A stretch of 64,000 nucleotides of DNA from Flavobacterium collinsii (GCF_902804485.1 NZ_CADCST010000085.1:62001-126000), one strand, 5' to 3'; positions 1-8,777 are shown, numbered from the stretch's first letter. A program made the numbers and translations. The notes: generated by a model from the sequence alone, not told the origin.

Positions 1-26
1 TCTTTATTTTTTAAGTTCAAAGAGAT

Positions 27-81
27 AAAGGTTCAGAGATTCAAATAGAAAACCTTTGCACCTTTGTACCTCTGAACCTTT
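27..81. repeat. Inverted repeat just downstream of the MBL-rhodanese gene
   Basis: AAAGGTTCAGAG (27-38) and CTCTGAACCTTT (70-81) are perfect 12-base inverted arms around a 31-base loop. The element touches the stop codon of the minus-strand gene that follows. It could act as a transcript-end hairpin but has no clear T-run, so a REP-like intergenic repeat is equally possible. Confidence 0.5.
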
Positions 82-82
82 G

Positions 83-1498
83 TTACTTTAACACTTTACT
101 TTGACAAACAAAATCTGATTTCGGAATTTCTGTTTTAGAAATGGCTCCAAAACCGCCTTCAATTTCGCTAAAATTTCTGAAACCGCGAGCTTGTAAAATC
201 GAAGCGGCAATCATACTGCGATATCCTCCGGCGCAATGCAGATAAAAATGTTCGTTTGGGTTAATGTCTTTTACCCAATCATTAATATAAGCCAGTGGTT
301 TGCTGTACGCGTCTTCGATGTGCTCTGCAGCATATTCTGTTTCTTTACGAATATCGATTACTTTGTCTTCTCCGAATTTGAACTCATTTGAAAATTGCTG
401 AGCAGTGATTCTGTTTACAGTGTCTACTTCGTAACCTGCTTTTTCCCAGGCTTCAAAACCACCATCTAAATGACCAATAATCGTGTCAAATCCTACACGG
501 CTTAAACGGGTTACGGTTTCTTCTTCAAGACTGGTTTCTGTCACCAATATAATAGGTTGTTTTACATCACCAATTAAAGTTCCAACCCAAGGAGCAAAAT
601 CACCATTGATTCCAATATTGATAGATTGCGGAATAAATCCTTTACTAAAATTGGCAGCACTTCTGGTATCCAGAATTAAGGCATCTGTTTCTTCGGCTAC
701 AGCTTCAAATTCCTCTGCTTTTATGGTTTTCATTCCATTGTATAAAACCGTTTCAAAACTTTCGTAACCTTGCTTGTTCATCGCCACATTCATACTGAAA
801 TAGGCTGGAGGAGGCAATAAACCATCGGTAACTTCAGTAATAAATTCGGCTTCGGTCATATTGGCGCGCAACGCATAATTGGTTGCTTTTTGATTTCCAA
901 TTGTCGAAACGGTTTCTTTACTCATGTTTTTTCCGCAGGCACTTCCCGCACCATGAGCAGGGTAAACGATCACATCATCAGCCAAAGTCATGATTTTATC
1001 TCTTAACGAATGGTATAAAATCCCTGCTAATTGATCCTGTGTCATTCCGGCTGCTTTTTGAGCCAAATCCGGACGTCCGACATCACCAATAAATAAAGTG
1101 TCTCCGGAAAAAATCGCATGGTCTTTTCCGTTTTCATCAATAAGTAAAAAAGTAGTGCTTTCCATGGTGTGTCCCGGAGTATGCAATACTTTAATGGTTA
1201 TTTTTCCAATCTTAAATTCCTGTCCGTCTTTTGCTGAAATACAGTCAAATTCGCAGGCAGCGTTGGGTCCGTAAACAATTGGCGCCTGAGTTTCTTTGCT
1301 TAAATCGACATGTCCGGAAACGAAATCGGCGTGAAAATGCGTTTCAAAAATATATTTCAATTTTACCTCATCGCGCTCTAAACGGTCTAAGTAAGGCTGA
1401 ATTTCTCTTAACGGATCAATAATTGCAGCTTCGCCATTTGAAGTAATATAATAGGCACCCTGCGCAAGGCATCCGGTGTAAATTTGTTCTATTTTCAT
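83..1498 (-). CDS. MBL-fold hydrolase with two rhodanese domains (persulfide dioxygenase type)
   Basis: The protein has about 471 residues. The N-terminal metallo-beta-lactamase domain carries THFHADFVSGH, a later PGHTMEST segment and a GDTLFIGDVGRPDL segment, as in ETHE1/BaeB-type persulfide dioxygenases, which oxidise glutathione or protein persulfide to sulfite. Two rhodanese domains follow. The first (around DTRSAANF) has no cysteine where the active-site loop should be (VTETSLEEE) and is probably inactive. The second keeps the active-site cysteine in FYLHCAGGYRS. I chose the start MKIEQIYTG because the family begins there; an in-frame start nine codons upstream is possible. The gene stands alone on the minus strand. 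A CRP/FNR-like near-palindrome lies about 60 bp upstream, and other sulfur genes lie within 8 kb, which supports a role in sulfide or persulfide detoxification. Confidence 0.9.
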   Translation of the reverse strand: MKIEQIYTGCLAQGAYYITSNGEAAIIDPLREIQPYLDRLERDEVKLKYIFETHFHADFVSGHVDLSKETQAPIVYGPNAACEFDCISAKDGQEFKIGKITIKVLHTPGHTMESTTFLLIDENGKDHAIFSGDTLFIGDVGRPDLAQKAAGMTQDQLAGILYHSLRDKIMTLADDVIVYPAHGAGSACGKNMSKETVSTIGNQKATNYALRANMTEAEFITEVTDGLLPPPAYFSMNVAMNKQGYESFETVLYNGMKTIKAEEFEAVAEETDALILDTRSAANFSKGFIPQSINIGINGDFAPWVGTLIGDVKQPIILVTETSLEEETVTRLSRVGFDTIIGHLDGGFEAWEKAGYEVDTVNRITAQQFSNEFKFGEDKVIDIRKETEYAAEHIEDAYSKPLAYINDWVKDINPNEHFYLHCAGGYRSMIAASILQARGFRNFSEIEGGFGAISKTEIPKSDFVCQSKVLK

Positions 1499-1554
1499 GA
1501 TTTGAAATCTAAAATAATGTGGCACAAAGGTAAGTCTGTTTTTCGGGAAATTAA

Positions 1555-1568
1555 GTGACTATTGTTAC
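1555..1568. promoter_or_regulatory. Putative CRP/FNR-type operator upstream of the MBL-rhodanese gene
   Basis: GTGAC-TATT-GTTAC is a near-palindrome with 5-4-5 geometry. Read on the minus strand it is GTAACAATAGTCAC, which matches 11 of 14 positions of GTAACATTTATCAC at 7278-7291 upstream of the TauE/SafE gene. A Crp/Fnr-family regulator is encoded at 7478-8119. Binding is inferred. Confidence 0.4.
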
Positions 1569-1635
1569 AGAAATTTGATTTCTGCGTGAAAAAAAGGGCA
1601 GATTTTGACATAGATGTTATATTAATTGAGTTAAA

Positions 1636-1667
1636 TTGGAGCAATTAAGCTTTAACTTATAATTTTG
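1636..1667 (+). promoter_or_regulatory. Promoter for the HD-domain gene
   Basis: A -7 box TAATTTTG (1660-1667) fits the Bacteroidota TAnnTTTG consensus, with TTG at 1636-1638 as a -33 element 21 bp upstream. The start codon follows about 43 bp after the -7 box. Confidence 0.5.
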
Positions 1668-1710
1668 CATATGACGAATGTCATTTTAAAACAAATAAAC
1701 AGTTAAACAG

Positions 1711-2304
1711 ATGAAAACGGAAGATTTATTGAATCAGATTGCCTTTATAAAAGAAATTGATAAGGTAAAATACATTCAGCGAAAAACGAAGTTGTTTCAT
1801 AGTGACCGAAACGAAAATGATGCAGAGCACAGCTGGCATTTGGCTTTAATGGCAATCGTTTTGGCTGAACATTCAGATGAACCAATTGATGTTCTGAAAG
1901 TCGTGAAAATGGTTTTGATACACGATATTGTAGAAATTGACGCAGGTGATACCTTTATATATGATTCACAGAAAAATCATTCTAATACCGATGAAGAGCG
2001 ATTGGCGGCGAATCGTATTTTTGGTTTGCTTCCGAAAAAGCAGGCCGAAGAATTAATTGCTATCTGGGAAGAATTTGAAGCAGGTGAGACCAACGAAGCT
2101 AAATTTGCCAGATCGATGGATCGTTTAGAGCCTTTGTTGCAGAATACATCTAATAACGGCGGAACCTGGAAAGAGTTTGGAGTAAGTTATGATAAAGTGT
2201 ACGAGAAAAAGAGGGTTATAAAAGAAGGTTCTAAAACATTATGGAATTATGCCGAAGGCTTGATTAATGAAAGCGTTGAAAAAGGGATTTTGAAGAAGGA
2301 GTAA
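1711..2304 (+). CDS. HD-domain phosphohydrolase (YfbR/HDDC2-like)
   Basis: A 197-residue cytoplasmic protein of the HD_3 type. Visible metal-binding residues are the first His in DAEHSWHLALMA, the HD pair in VLIHDIVEIDAGDTF, and a later Asp in ARSMDRLEPLLQN. Relatives such as YfbR and HDDC2 are 5'-deoxynucleotidases, and length and motif order agree with them. It is a single gene with its own promoter and lies upstream of cydA with a gap of about 190 bp, so it is probably not part of the cyd operon. The substrate cannot be read from the sequence. Confidence 0.85.
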   Translation: MKTEDLLNQIAFIKEIDKVKYIQRKTKLFHSDRNENDAEHSWHLALMAIVLAEHSDEPIDVLKVVKMVLIHDIVEIDAGDTFIYDSQKNHSNTDEERLAANRIFGLLPKKQAEELIAIWEEFEAGETNEAKFARSMDRLEPLLQNTSNNGGTWKEFGVSYDKVYEKKRVIKEGSKTLWNYAEGLINESVEKGILKKE

Positions 2305-2389
2305 TTTTTTAAGCTCATAGTTCCAATTACGATTTATAGACAAATAATGGGGAAGCAACAAAACTATAAGTATAATTTGTACCTTCAAA

Positions 2390-2408
2390 TTGTTGAAAAG
2401 TTTAACAA
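2390..2408. promoter_or_regulatory. Inverted repeat upstream of cydA
   Basis: TTGTT-N9-AACAA lies about 50 bp before the cydA -7 box. The arms extend imperfectly into the spacer (GAAA/TTT). It is well placed for a regulator of cytochrome bd expression, but it does not match the GTAACA motif of the sulfur genes. Confidence 0.3.
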
Positions 2409-2459
2409 ATATCAGGGGATAAACTTTTTTTAAAGGCAGGAATTTCGGGTTTTAATGGG

Positions 2460-2467
2460 TAAATTTG
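2460..2467 (+). promoter_or_regulatory. -7 element for cydAB
   Basis: TAAATTTG matches the Bacteroidota TAnnTTTG box 26 bp before the cydA start codon. No clear TTTG -33 box is seen at the usual distance, which would fit a promoter needing an activator. Confidence 0.4.
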
Positions 2468-2493
2468 TGGGACTTCATAAATAAAATACCACT

Positions 2494-3837
2494 ATGGAAG
2501 AAATGCTTTTTTATGACCGAATGCAATTTGCCTTCACGATTACTTTCCACTATCTTTTTCCGCAACTTACAATGGGTCTTTCGCTGATCATTGTGTACTT
2601 CAAATGGAAATATCTCAAAACTAAAAACGAACAATACAATCACGCCACCCATTTCTGGATGAGAATCTTCGCCCTGAATTTTGCGATGGGGGTGGTAACC
2701 GGAATTCCGATGGAGTTTCAGTTTGGAACCAACTGGGCAAAATTCTCCGAGTTAACCGGAGGGATTATCGGTCAGACATTGGCCATGGAAGGCATGTTTT
2801 CGTTTTTTCTGGAATCTTCTTTTTTAGGTCTGTTTTTGTTTGGAGAAAAATTATTGGGACATAAATGGCATTTTGTCACCGGATTACTAATCTGTATCGG
2901 TTCCTGGGCCAGTGGTTATTTAATCATTGCAACACATTCGTGGATGCAGAATCCCGTAGGTTACGAGATTTTAGAGAACGGAAAATTCGTGTTGACTAAT
3001 TTCAAAGCACTGTTTCTAAATCCGTGGTTATGGCCATCGTATCTGCACAATCAGGCCGCTTCTTTAGTGACAAGTTCTTTTGTTGTAGCAGGAATTGGTT
3101 CTTTCTATATTTTAAGTAAAAAGAATATTGTTTTTGGAAAACTGTTTCTTAAAACGGGAGTGATCTTTGGATTGATTGCCAGTATGATTGTGGCGGTTCC
3201 AACGGGAGATTTACTAGCCAAAAATGTGGTGAAATACCAACCTGTAACTTTCGCGGCAATGGAAGGAATTTTTCATACTGAGAAAAAGGGTTCTGAAATT
3301 GTTTTAATTGGCCAGCCTGATGTAAAAGATAAAAAACTGGACAACAAGATTGCCGTACCTAATATTTTAAGTTTTCTGACTTATGGAAACTGGGAGCAGG
3401 AAATTAAAGGCTTAGATCAGTTTGAAGAAGATCTTCATCCCACCAATATTTCAGGTTTGTATTATGCCTATCATATTATGGTGGGACTTGGAACGCTGTT
3501 TATTGGTTTGATGTCCCTTGCTTTGTTTCAATTGATTAGAGGCAAATTGTATGAAACCAAGTGGATTCTTTGGTCCTTGCTTTTTATGATGCCATTCCCC
3601 TACATCGCCAATACAACTGGCTGGTACACGGCCGAACTGGGCAGACAGCCCTGGCTTGTTTACAATTTAATGCGAACGGCTGCCGGTGCATCACCGACCG
3701 TATCTTCTGGAAATACACTATTTACCTTACTAGGTTTTATAGGATTGTATCTTTTACTGGGAATGCTGTTTTTGCTTTTGATTGGAAAAATTATCAATAA
3801 AGGACCTCACACTGAAGTCATAACTGAAAATATATAA
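2494..3837 (+). CDS. cydA: Cytochrome bd ubiquinol oxidase subunit I
   Basis: A 447-residue polytopic membrane protein that oxidises quinol and reduces oxygen with hemes b558, b595 and d. His19 (in TITFHYLFPQL) matches the conserved heme b595 ligand position. The GRQPW signature is present in TAELGRQPWLVYN. The quinol-loop region is short, as in many non-proteobacterial CydA proteins. It is followed after 2 bp by cydB, so the two are translated from one message. Cytochrome bd is known to resist sulfide inhibition, which fits the neighbouring persulfide and rhodanese genes. Confidence 0.97.
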   Translation: MEEMLFYDRMQFAFTITFHYLFPQLTMGLSLIIVYFKWKYLKTKNEQYNHATHFWMRIFALNFAMGVVTGIPMEFQFGTNWAKFSELTGGIIGQTLAMEGMFSFFLESSFLGLFLFGEKLLGHKWHFVTGLLICIGSWASGYLIIATHSWMQNPVGYEILENGKFVLTNFKALFLNPWLWPSYLHNQAASLVTSSFVVAGIGSFYILSKKNIVFGKLFLKTGVIFGLIASMIVAVPTGDLLAKNVVKYQPVTFAAMEGIFHTEKKGSEIVLIGQPDVKDKKLDNKIAVPNILSFLTYGNWEQEIKGLDQFEEDLHPTNISGLYYAYHIMVGLGTLFIGLMSLALFQLIRGKLYETKWILWSLLFMMPFPYIANTTGWYTAELGRQPWLVYNLMRTAAGASPTVSSGNTLFTLLGFIGLYLLLGMLFLLLIGKIINKGPHTEVITENI

Positions 3838-3839
3838 GT

Positions 3840-4916
3840 ATGGAATTTTTTTGGTACGTAGTTTTAATGGGAATTTTGGCCGTTTACATTGTGTTAGATG
3901 GTTATGATTTTGGAGCAGGAATTATTCATTTATTTTTTGCCAAAACTGAAAAAGATAAAAAAGCAATTACAAACGCAATCGGTCCGTTTTGGGATGCCAA
4001 CGAAGTTTGGATTATCGCCGCTGGAGGTGTTTTGTTTTTTGCTTTCCCTACTTTGTATGCTTCTTCTTTCAGCGGATTTTATCTGCCTTTGATCATGATT
4101 TTATGGTTACTGATCTTTCGTGCCATTGGTTTGGAAATGCGCGGACAGGTGCATCATCCCATGTGGGAAGCAATCTGGGATAAGGCTTTCGGAATCGCAA
4201 GTTTGCTTCTGGCTTTGTTCTTCGGAATTGCCTTGGGGAATATCGTGCGCGGTGTCAACCTTGGAATGGTAACCAATGGCGTTTCGACTCAGGAGGCACA
4301 TTATTTCTTTTTGCCATTGTGGAATCCAACATTTAGTCCGCAGGCAAGTGAATTGGGGATTATAGACTGGTTTACACTTTTCCTGGGAATTGTGAGTGTG
4401 GTTTCCTTAACCATCCACGGTGCGAACTGGATCATCTTTAAAACCAATTCAGCTTTGAATCCACAGCTTAAAAATGTCGTTTTTAAATTGAATATCGTTT
4501 TGCTGGTTTTAGTGTGTATTTCATTGCAAATCTGGCACTTTATTGAGCCAAAGCCTTTCCATAATTTTGTAGAGAATCCAATTCTCTGGTTTTTTCCATT
4601 GATGACTTTCGTTGGGATTTTAGGATTATTCAAAGTACGTTCGTGGAAAAAAGACGGTTATGGATTTTTGTTTTCATCTTTGTTTTTGGTAGGTGGATTT
4701 GCTTCAACAGCTGTTTCAATTTTTCCGAATGTTTTGCCTTCTACAAATAATGTAAATCCGTCCTTAACTATTTATAACACTGCCGCAGGCGAATATGGAT
4801 TGAATGCCGGAATGAGTTGGTTTTTTATCGCTTTGTTTTTGGTGATTATCTATTTTATTATTCAATACCGCGTATTCAGTGGGAAAATGGATGATATCGG
4901 GTATGGGGAGCATTAG
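3840..4916 (+). CDS. cydB: Cytochrome bd ubiquinol oxidase subunit II
   Basis: A 358-residue polytopic protein of the CydB family. It opens with VLMGILAVYIVLDGYDFGAGI, the conserved first helix with its DGYDFG motif, followed by the typical FWDANEVWIIAAGG segment. It pairs with CydA to form the oxidase core and begins 2 bp after cydA. No small CydX-type gene was recognised downstream; the following 840 bp hold structured repeats only. Confidence 0.97.
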   Translation: MEFFWYVVLMGILAVYIVLDGYDFGAGIIHLFFAKTEKDKKAITNAIGPFWDANEVWIIAAGGVLFFAFPTLYASSFSGFYLPLIMILWLLIFRAIGLEMRGQVHHPMWEAIWDKAFGIASLLLALFFGIALGNIVRGVNLGMVTNGVSTQEAHYFFLPLWNPTFSPQASELGIIDWFTLFLGIVSVVSLTIHGANWIIFKTNSALNPQLKNVVFKLNIVLLVLVCISLQIWHFIEPKPFHNFVENPILWFFPLMTFVGILGLFKVRSWKKDGYGFLFSSLFLVGGFASTAVSIFPNVLPSTNNVNPSLTIYNTAAGEYGLNAGMSWFFIALFLVIIYFIIQYRVFSGKMDDIGYGEH

Positions 4917-5755
4917 GTTTTATAGCCGCGAATTCACAAATTTTCACGAATTAATGATATGCATAGCCGTTGGTTTTAACCAACGGTTTTTTTGTTTGAT
5001 TCCGAGATGGCTTTAGCAAAAGAAGAGTTGTTAGGTAAAGTTGGGAAAGAATATTTTTATAAATTTTGTGATTTGAAACCTTTAGAAATAGGCTGAAAGC
5101 CTTAAAGCAATAGTGTAGTGCATCGTACTACGAATTAAGAAGAAGTGAATATTGCCCTGAAGGGGCAAAAGCAAATGAGTAACAGGTTAAAGAAGAATAT
5201 ATGTTTAAAAAAAATATATAATAAATGTTTTTTTGAGATTATGCTTTCGCCCTTTCAGGGCTTATCATCATATCTTTTTTCATTCATAGTGCTTCGCACC
5301 ATGTTGTTGCTAAGGCTCTTTCAGAGCGCAAGGTTTCGAACGTAGTTAATTTTTAGTTTGTATTTTCTTTGGGTTTTCATCTTGATTGAAATTCAGGGTT
5401 TAATAACGGCACAAGCGATAGCCTACGGCGAAGCAATTCACGAATTAATGATATGAATAGCCGTTGGTTTTAACCAACGGTTTTTTTGTTTGATCCTGAG
5501 GAGGCTTTAGCTAAAATGTTTGCTGTATTTGGCTAAAGCCGAGATAAATGATATTATGATTCCGTGGGTTAAAACCCACGTCTATTCAATTTGGATAAAC
5601 TCGAAATTTCTAATATATCATGAGTTCGCGCTAGTTAAAACCTTTTTTTGCAGGCTTGACCGAAACTCTGGATGATCCCGTTTTATGAAATCTGGACTAT
5701 AAAAGAGTTTAAGTTTTAGAATATTTTCGTTCTTTTAATCTCAAAATTTAAAATA
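4917..5755. repeat. REP-like structured intergenic array between cydB and the GNAT gene
   Basis: About 840 bp without a credible gene. It holds CCGTTGGTTTTAACCAACGG twice (4967-4986 and 5461-5480), each followed by a T-run and set in a shared stretch of about 80 bp. A third hairpin is CGTGGGTT/AACCCACG (5563-5580), and a GGCTTTAGC/GGCTAAAGCC pair lies near 5503-5541. A larger palindrome has arms GCCCTGAAGGGGCAAAAGC (5154-5172) and GCTTTCGCCCTTTCAGGGC (5243-5261). The first hairpin could terminate cydAB. The rest looks like mobile REP/BIME-type repeats. A 66-codon open frame here is built from the repeats and is not called. Confidence 0.7.
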
Positions 5756-6202
5756 ATGGATTACCAAATCAAAAAAGCAAGTTTAGAAGATCTTAATGAA
5801 ACAGCCGAACTTTTTGACCTCTATCGTGTTTTCTATCGTCAGAAATCTGATGTTGAGGCAGGAAAAGCATTTCTTAAAGAACGATTGTTGCATAATGAGT
5901 CGGATATTTTTTTAGCGATTGCAGACGGAAAAGCAGTTGGCTTTGTACAGCTCTATAAAATATTTAGTTCTACTAAAATGCAAAGACTATGGTTACTAAA
6001 TGACCTTTTTGTACATCCTGATTACAGGGGTAAAGGATTTTCTGTGGCATTAATTGATCGCAGTAAAGAATGGTGTGTGGAAACAAATGCTTGTGGATTG
6101 ATGCTGGAAACCGAAAAAACGAATGATATAGGGAATCAGTTATATCCGCGCTGTGGTTTTGAATATGACGGTCAACATAACTATTATTATTGGTGGAAGT
6201 AA
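5756..6202 (+). CDS. GNAT family N-acetyltransferase
   Basis: A 148-residue single-domain GNAT. The acetyl-CoA pyrophosphate-binding motif is in LFVHPDYRGKGFSVALIDRSKEW (R-G-K-G-F-S), preceded by the usual beta-strand LWLLNDLFV. The C-terminal half ends with the typical NDIGNQLYPRCGFEYDGQ. It transfers an acetyl group from acetyl-CoA to an amine substrate that cannot be predicted. It is a single gene flanked on both sides by repeat elements. Confidence 0.9.
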   Translation: MDYQIKKASLEDLNETAELFDLYRVFYRQKSDVEAGKAFLKERLLHNESDIFLAIADGKAVGFVQLYKIFSSTKMQRLWLLNDLFVHPDYRGKGFSVALIDRSKEWCVETNACGLMLETEKTNDIGNQLYPRCGFEYDGQHNYYYWWK

Positions 6203-6235
6203 AAAGGCTTAAGTGTAAAGTTAGCCTGTACACTT

Positions 6236-6336
6236 TTGTCATTCCGAGGTACGAGGAAACTCCGCAAGTAACTCCGCAACGAAAGTCAATCTTTGTCGAG
6301 TTTCTCGCGGAGATTTCTCCTTCGTCGAAATGACAA
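6236..6336. repeat. Long imperfect hairpin element after the GNAT gene
   Basis: TTGTCATTCCGAGG at the left end and TCGAAATGACAA at the right end (6325-6336) are complementary, and the inner CTCCGC/GCGGAG segments also pair. The result is one stem-loop of about 100 nt. No protein is encoded. It may end the GNAT transcript, but it looks like a dispersed repeat family. Confidence 0.5.
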
Positions 6337-6446
6337 TGATTGTGATTATTTGGTCTAAAAATAAAGTTTTTATGCTTTTTTTACATCTATAGTAAAGATA
6401 TTCTACAATTAACCAAAATAAAAATCTGCTGAATCTGCGTGAAACT

Positions 6447-7232
6447 TTAAAACAAAACCTCTTTTGTAATAATATAAAATCCCATTACGAGAACAAACCA
6501 TCCAAAAATGGGTTTTAGTTTTGCCCCGTCGATTTTTTTAGAAAGCTGACTTCCTATAAACATTCCAAAGAGTGCCATTGCAGAAATTCCTAGTAGAAAG
6601 GTATAATCTATGGGAGTTCCGATGTATAAATCGCCGCCGAAACCTATCGAAGAGTTAATCGTAATAATCAACAATGAAGTTCCAACGGCTTGTTTCATGG
6701 GTAAATTAGCGAAGAAAAGCAGTGCAGGAATAATTAAAAAACCACCTCCCGCACCCAAAAATCCGGTCACAATTCCAACTAAAAATCCAATTAGACTTAA
6801 TTGAACATAATTAGTTTCGGTGGCTTTTGTTTCGGGTTTGTTTTTTCGGATCATCGAAATTGCTGCTGTAATCATCAATACCGAGAAGATAATCATAATG
6901 AGAAAATCTTTGGAAACCGAATATGAAGCTATAGAAAACAGGGTAGAAGCAATTTGAGGAAAAATAACTTCCCGAATAATCAAAATCGAAATAACAGAGG
7001 GAATCGCAAAATACAAAGCCGACTTAAGTTTAAGATTCCCCATTTTGTAATGACTGTAACTTCCAAACATGGCAGTTAATCCCACTATAAATAAAGAATA
7101 AGAAGTAGCTTGTTCCGGATTTACTTTAAACAAATACACCAAAATTGGAATGGTTAATATAGATCCGCCACCGCCAATTAAGCCCAGTGATATTCCTATA
7201 ATGATTGAGGCGAAGTATCCTAAATATTCCAT
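6447..7232 (-). CDS. TauE/SafE family sulfite exporter-like permease
   Basis: About 261 residues of a polytopic membrane protein with the two-repeat TauE/SafE architecture. The N-terminal ISLGLIGGGGSILTIPILVYL and central LVGIVTGFLGAGGGFLIIPALLF glycine-rich helices are the paired family signatures. Members export sulfite, sulfoacetate or other organosulfonates. The start MEYLGYFAS was preferred over a TTG start six codons upstream. An operator-like site lies at 7278-7291. Its position near persulfide dioxygenase and rhodanese genes suggests removal of sulfite made by sulfide oxidation; this is inferred. Confidence 0.9.
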   Translation of the reverse strand: MEYLGYFASIIIGISLGLIGGGGSILTIPILVYLFKVNPEQATSYSLFIVGLTAMFGSYSHYKMGNLKLKSALYFAIPSVISILIIREVIFPQIASTLFSIASYSVSKDFLIMIIFSVLMITAAISMIRKNKPETKATETNYVQLSLIGFLVGIVTGFLGAGGGFLIIPALLFFANLPMKQAVGTSLLIITINSSIGFGGDLYIGTPIDYTFLLGISAMALFGMFIGSQLSKKIDGAKLKPIFGWFVLVMGFYIITKEVLF

Positions 7233-7277
7233 TGCATTTGTTTTACACAAAGGTGCTTCGTTTAAAAGATACGCACA

Positions 7278-7291
7278 GTAACATTTATCAC
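7278..7291. promoter_or_regulatory. Putative CRP/FNR-type operator upstream of the TauE/SafE gene
   Basis: GTAACATTTATCAC lies 46 bp before the start codon and shares 11 of 14 positions with the site upstream of the MBL-rhodanese gene (minus-strand reading of 1555-1568). It lies between the TauE gene and the downstream end of the Crp/Fnr gene. Confidence 0.4.
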
Positions 7292-7477
7292 ATAAGTTTT
7301 TTTTCTGCGACGAATTACACGAATTTTCCCGAATTAGTTTTAATAGGAATGAGGATAGATTCTCTATTTCATAACTACGTGTTTATAAAAAAGAGAAACA
7401 CCTTTTGCAATAGTATAGAATCTATGTCACTATGGGTTTAGTAAATTACGTTCAGAGAAAAATAAAAATAATTTGTG

Positions 7478-8119
7478 CTAATTTGTGAAATTTGTGTTTA
7501 GTAATTCAATTTGATTGCGGTTGAGTTTGACCAGACCTCTTTGTTCCATTTTTTTGAGGAGTCGGGAGATTACCTCTCTGGAAGTATTTAATTCGGTTGC
7601 AATTTCCTGATGCGAAAGATTTACTTCAGAGCAGCCACAAGCATCCGAATGTCGTTTGAGGTAAAACTCTAAACGCTCATCCATAGACCGGAAAGCAATA
7701 TTGTCAACGACTTCAAGAACTTCTTCAAAGCGGCTGCGGTAGGTATCAATTACAAATTCATACCAGGTTCGGTGTTCCATCATCCATTTGTCCATCATTT
7801 GTAACGGAATCATCATAACCGAAACATCTTCGACAACTTTTGCCATTATCTGGCTTTTTTCGCTTTTGGCAGTGCAGATCATCGAAATGGCACAGGCTTG
7901 TCCAGGTTGTAGGTAGTACATTAAAAATTCGCCGCCATCTTCACCTTCGCGGTAAATTTTAATTTTCCCTTTGGTAATTAACACGGTGTTTTTAATGTAT
8001 TGTCCGGTACGCATTAAGATGGTTCCGGCTTCAAAATCCTGCGGGCTTCCGTTTTCTTCAATTGTTGTAATAAGTTCGTCGGAGAAATTGGGAAATATAT
8101 TTTTTAGTGAGTTTTGCAT
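7478..8119 (-). CDS. Crp/Fnr family transcriptional regulator
   Basis: About 213 residues. The N-terminal cyclic-nucleotide-binding-like beta-barrel (GTILMRTGQYIKNTVLITKGKIKIYREGEDGGEF) is followed by a dimer helix and a C-terminal winged HTH with LSHQEIATELNTSREVISRLLKKMEQRGLV. There is no N-terminal Fnr-type four-cysteine cluster; a single CGC pair (DACGCSEV) lies before the HTH. The start MQNSLKNIF was chosen; a GTG nine codons upstream is an alternative. In Bacteroidota, genes of this type often neighbour TauE and rhodanese genes, and the shared GTAACA sites nearby are candidate targets. Confidence 0.92.
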   Translation of the reverse strand: MQNSLKNIFPNFSDELITTIEENGSPQDFEAGTILMRTGQYIKNTVLITKGKIKIYREGEDGGEFLMYYLQPGQACAISMICTAKSEKSQIMAKVVEDVSVMMIPLQMMDKWMMEHRTWYEFVIDTYRSRFEEVLEVVDNIAFRSMDERLEFYLKRHSDACGCSEVNLSHQEIATELNTSREVISRLLKKMEQRGLVKLNRNQIELLNTNFTN

Positions 8120-8777
8120 TGATAATAGGAGGGAATTAATGCCCACGGTTTTTACGGTTTGAACAGGTTTACACAGATTTTATTTTTTGAAATCAAGGCC
8201 CAAAATATTTTAACACATAGAAACATAGTTTTTAAAGCTTAAAAAAAGACGTTTCACTTTACATGAACACACATAGCTATGTGTAAATAATGTATTATTT
8301 TATTTTGCTCTAAACTTAGAAAATAAATCTATGTTTCTATGTGTTGAATTTTTATTTTTTTGCACAACCCGTGCGATAGCAAACAGGTGGACTAATTCCA
8401 CAAATTAACACTAATTAATTTGTGGAAATTCGTGCAATTCGCGGCGAATATTTTTAATCCTTTTAATCAGTGGCAAAAAACATTCGTGAAGAACATTTTT
8501 ATTAAATTAAAATTAAAATCTATAATTTATTACAAAGATAGGGGATTGCAATGGTATAAATTATCAGAAAATTATATTTAATATGTGTTTTGTGTAAATG
8601 AAAAAATCCTATTTTCTATCGAATTTATAGACTATATTTTTAAAAATAGTAAGTAAATTTGCTTTTCACTGATTATAGTACTTTCTCTAAAACGTTTTCT
8701 GAGAATAATAATCGAAATCGCATTTGGCACGTTTTTAATCAATAGAAACGTCGTAATTTTACAAAAACACATTTACT
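8120..8777. other. Gene-free stretch of 658 bp between the Crp/Fnr and rhodanese genes
   Basis: It contains the terminal-inverted-repeat element at 8212-8345 and a degenerate copy of common Flavobacterium intergenic text near 8390-8490. The remainder is very AT-rich and must hold the rhodanese promoter. I could not assign a clean -33/-7 pair there, and no GTAACA-type site was found. Confidence 0.5.
8212..8345. repeat. Dispersed element with 17-bp terminal inverted repeats (copy 1)
   Basis: AACACATAGAAACATAG (8212-8228) and CTATGTTTCTATGTGTT (8329-8345) are perfect inverted ends of a 134-bp noncoding element. A second copy lies at 42799-42985. The interiors share a CTTAAAAA...CGTTTCACTT stretch next to the left end. 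No transposase is encoded, which suggests a MITE-like element or a large structured repeat. Confidence 0.6.

Noticed and set aside
5145..5345. A 66-codon plus-strand open frame
   Set aside because: It lies entirely in palindromic repeat sequence and has low-complexity content; explained by the REP-like array.
4960..5590. A CRISPR array at the repeated palindromes
   Set aside because: The copies are too few, unevenly spaced and each part of a longer repeat; no spacers of uniform length and no cas genes.
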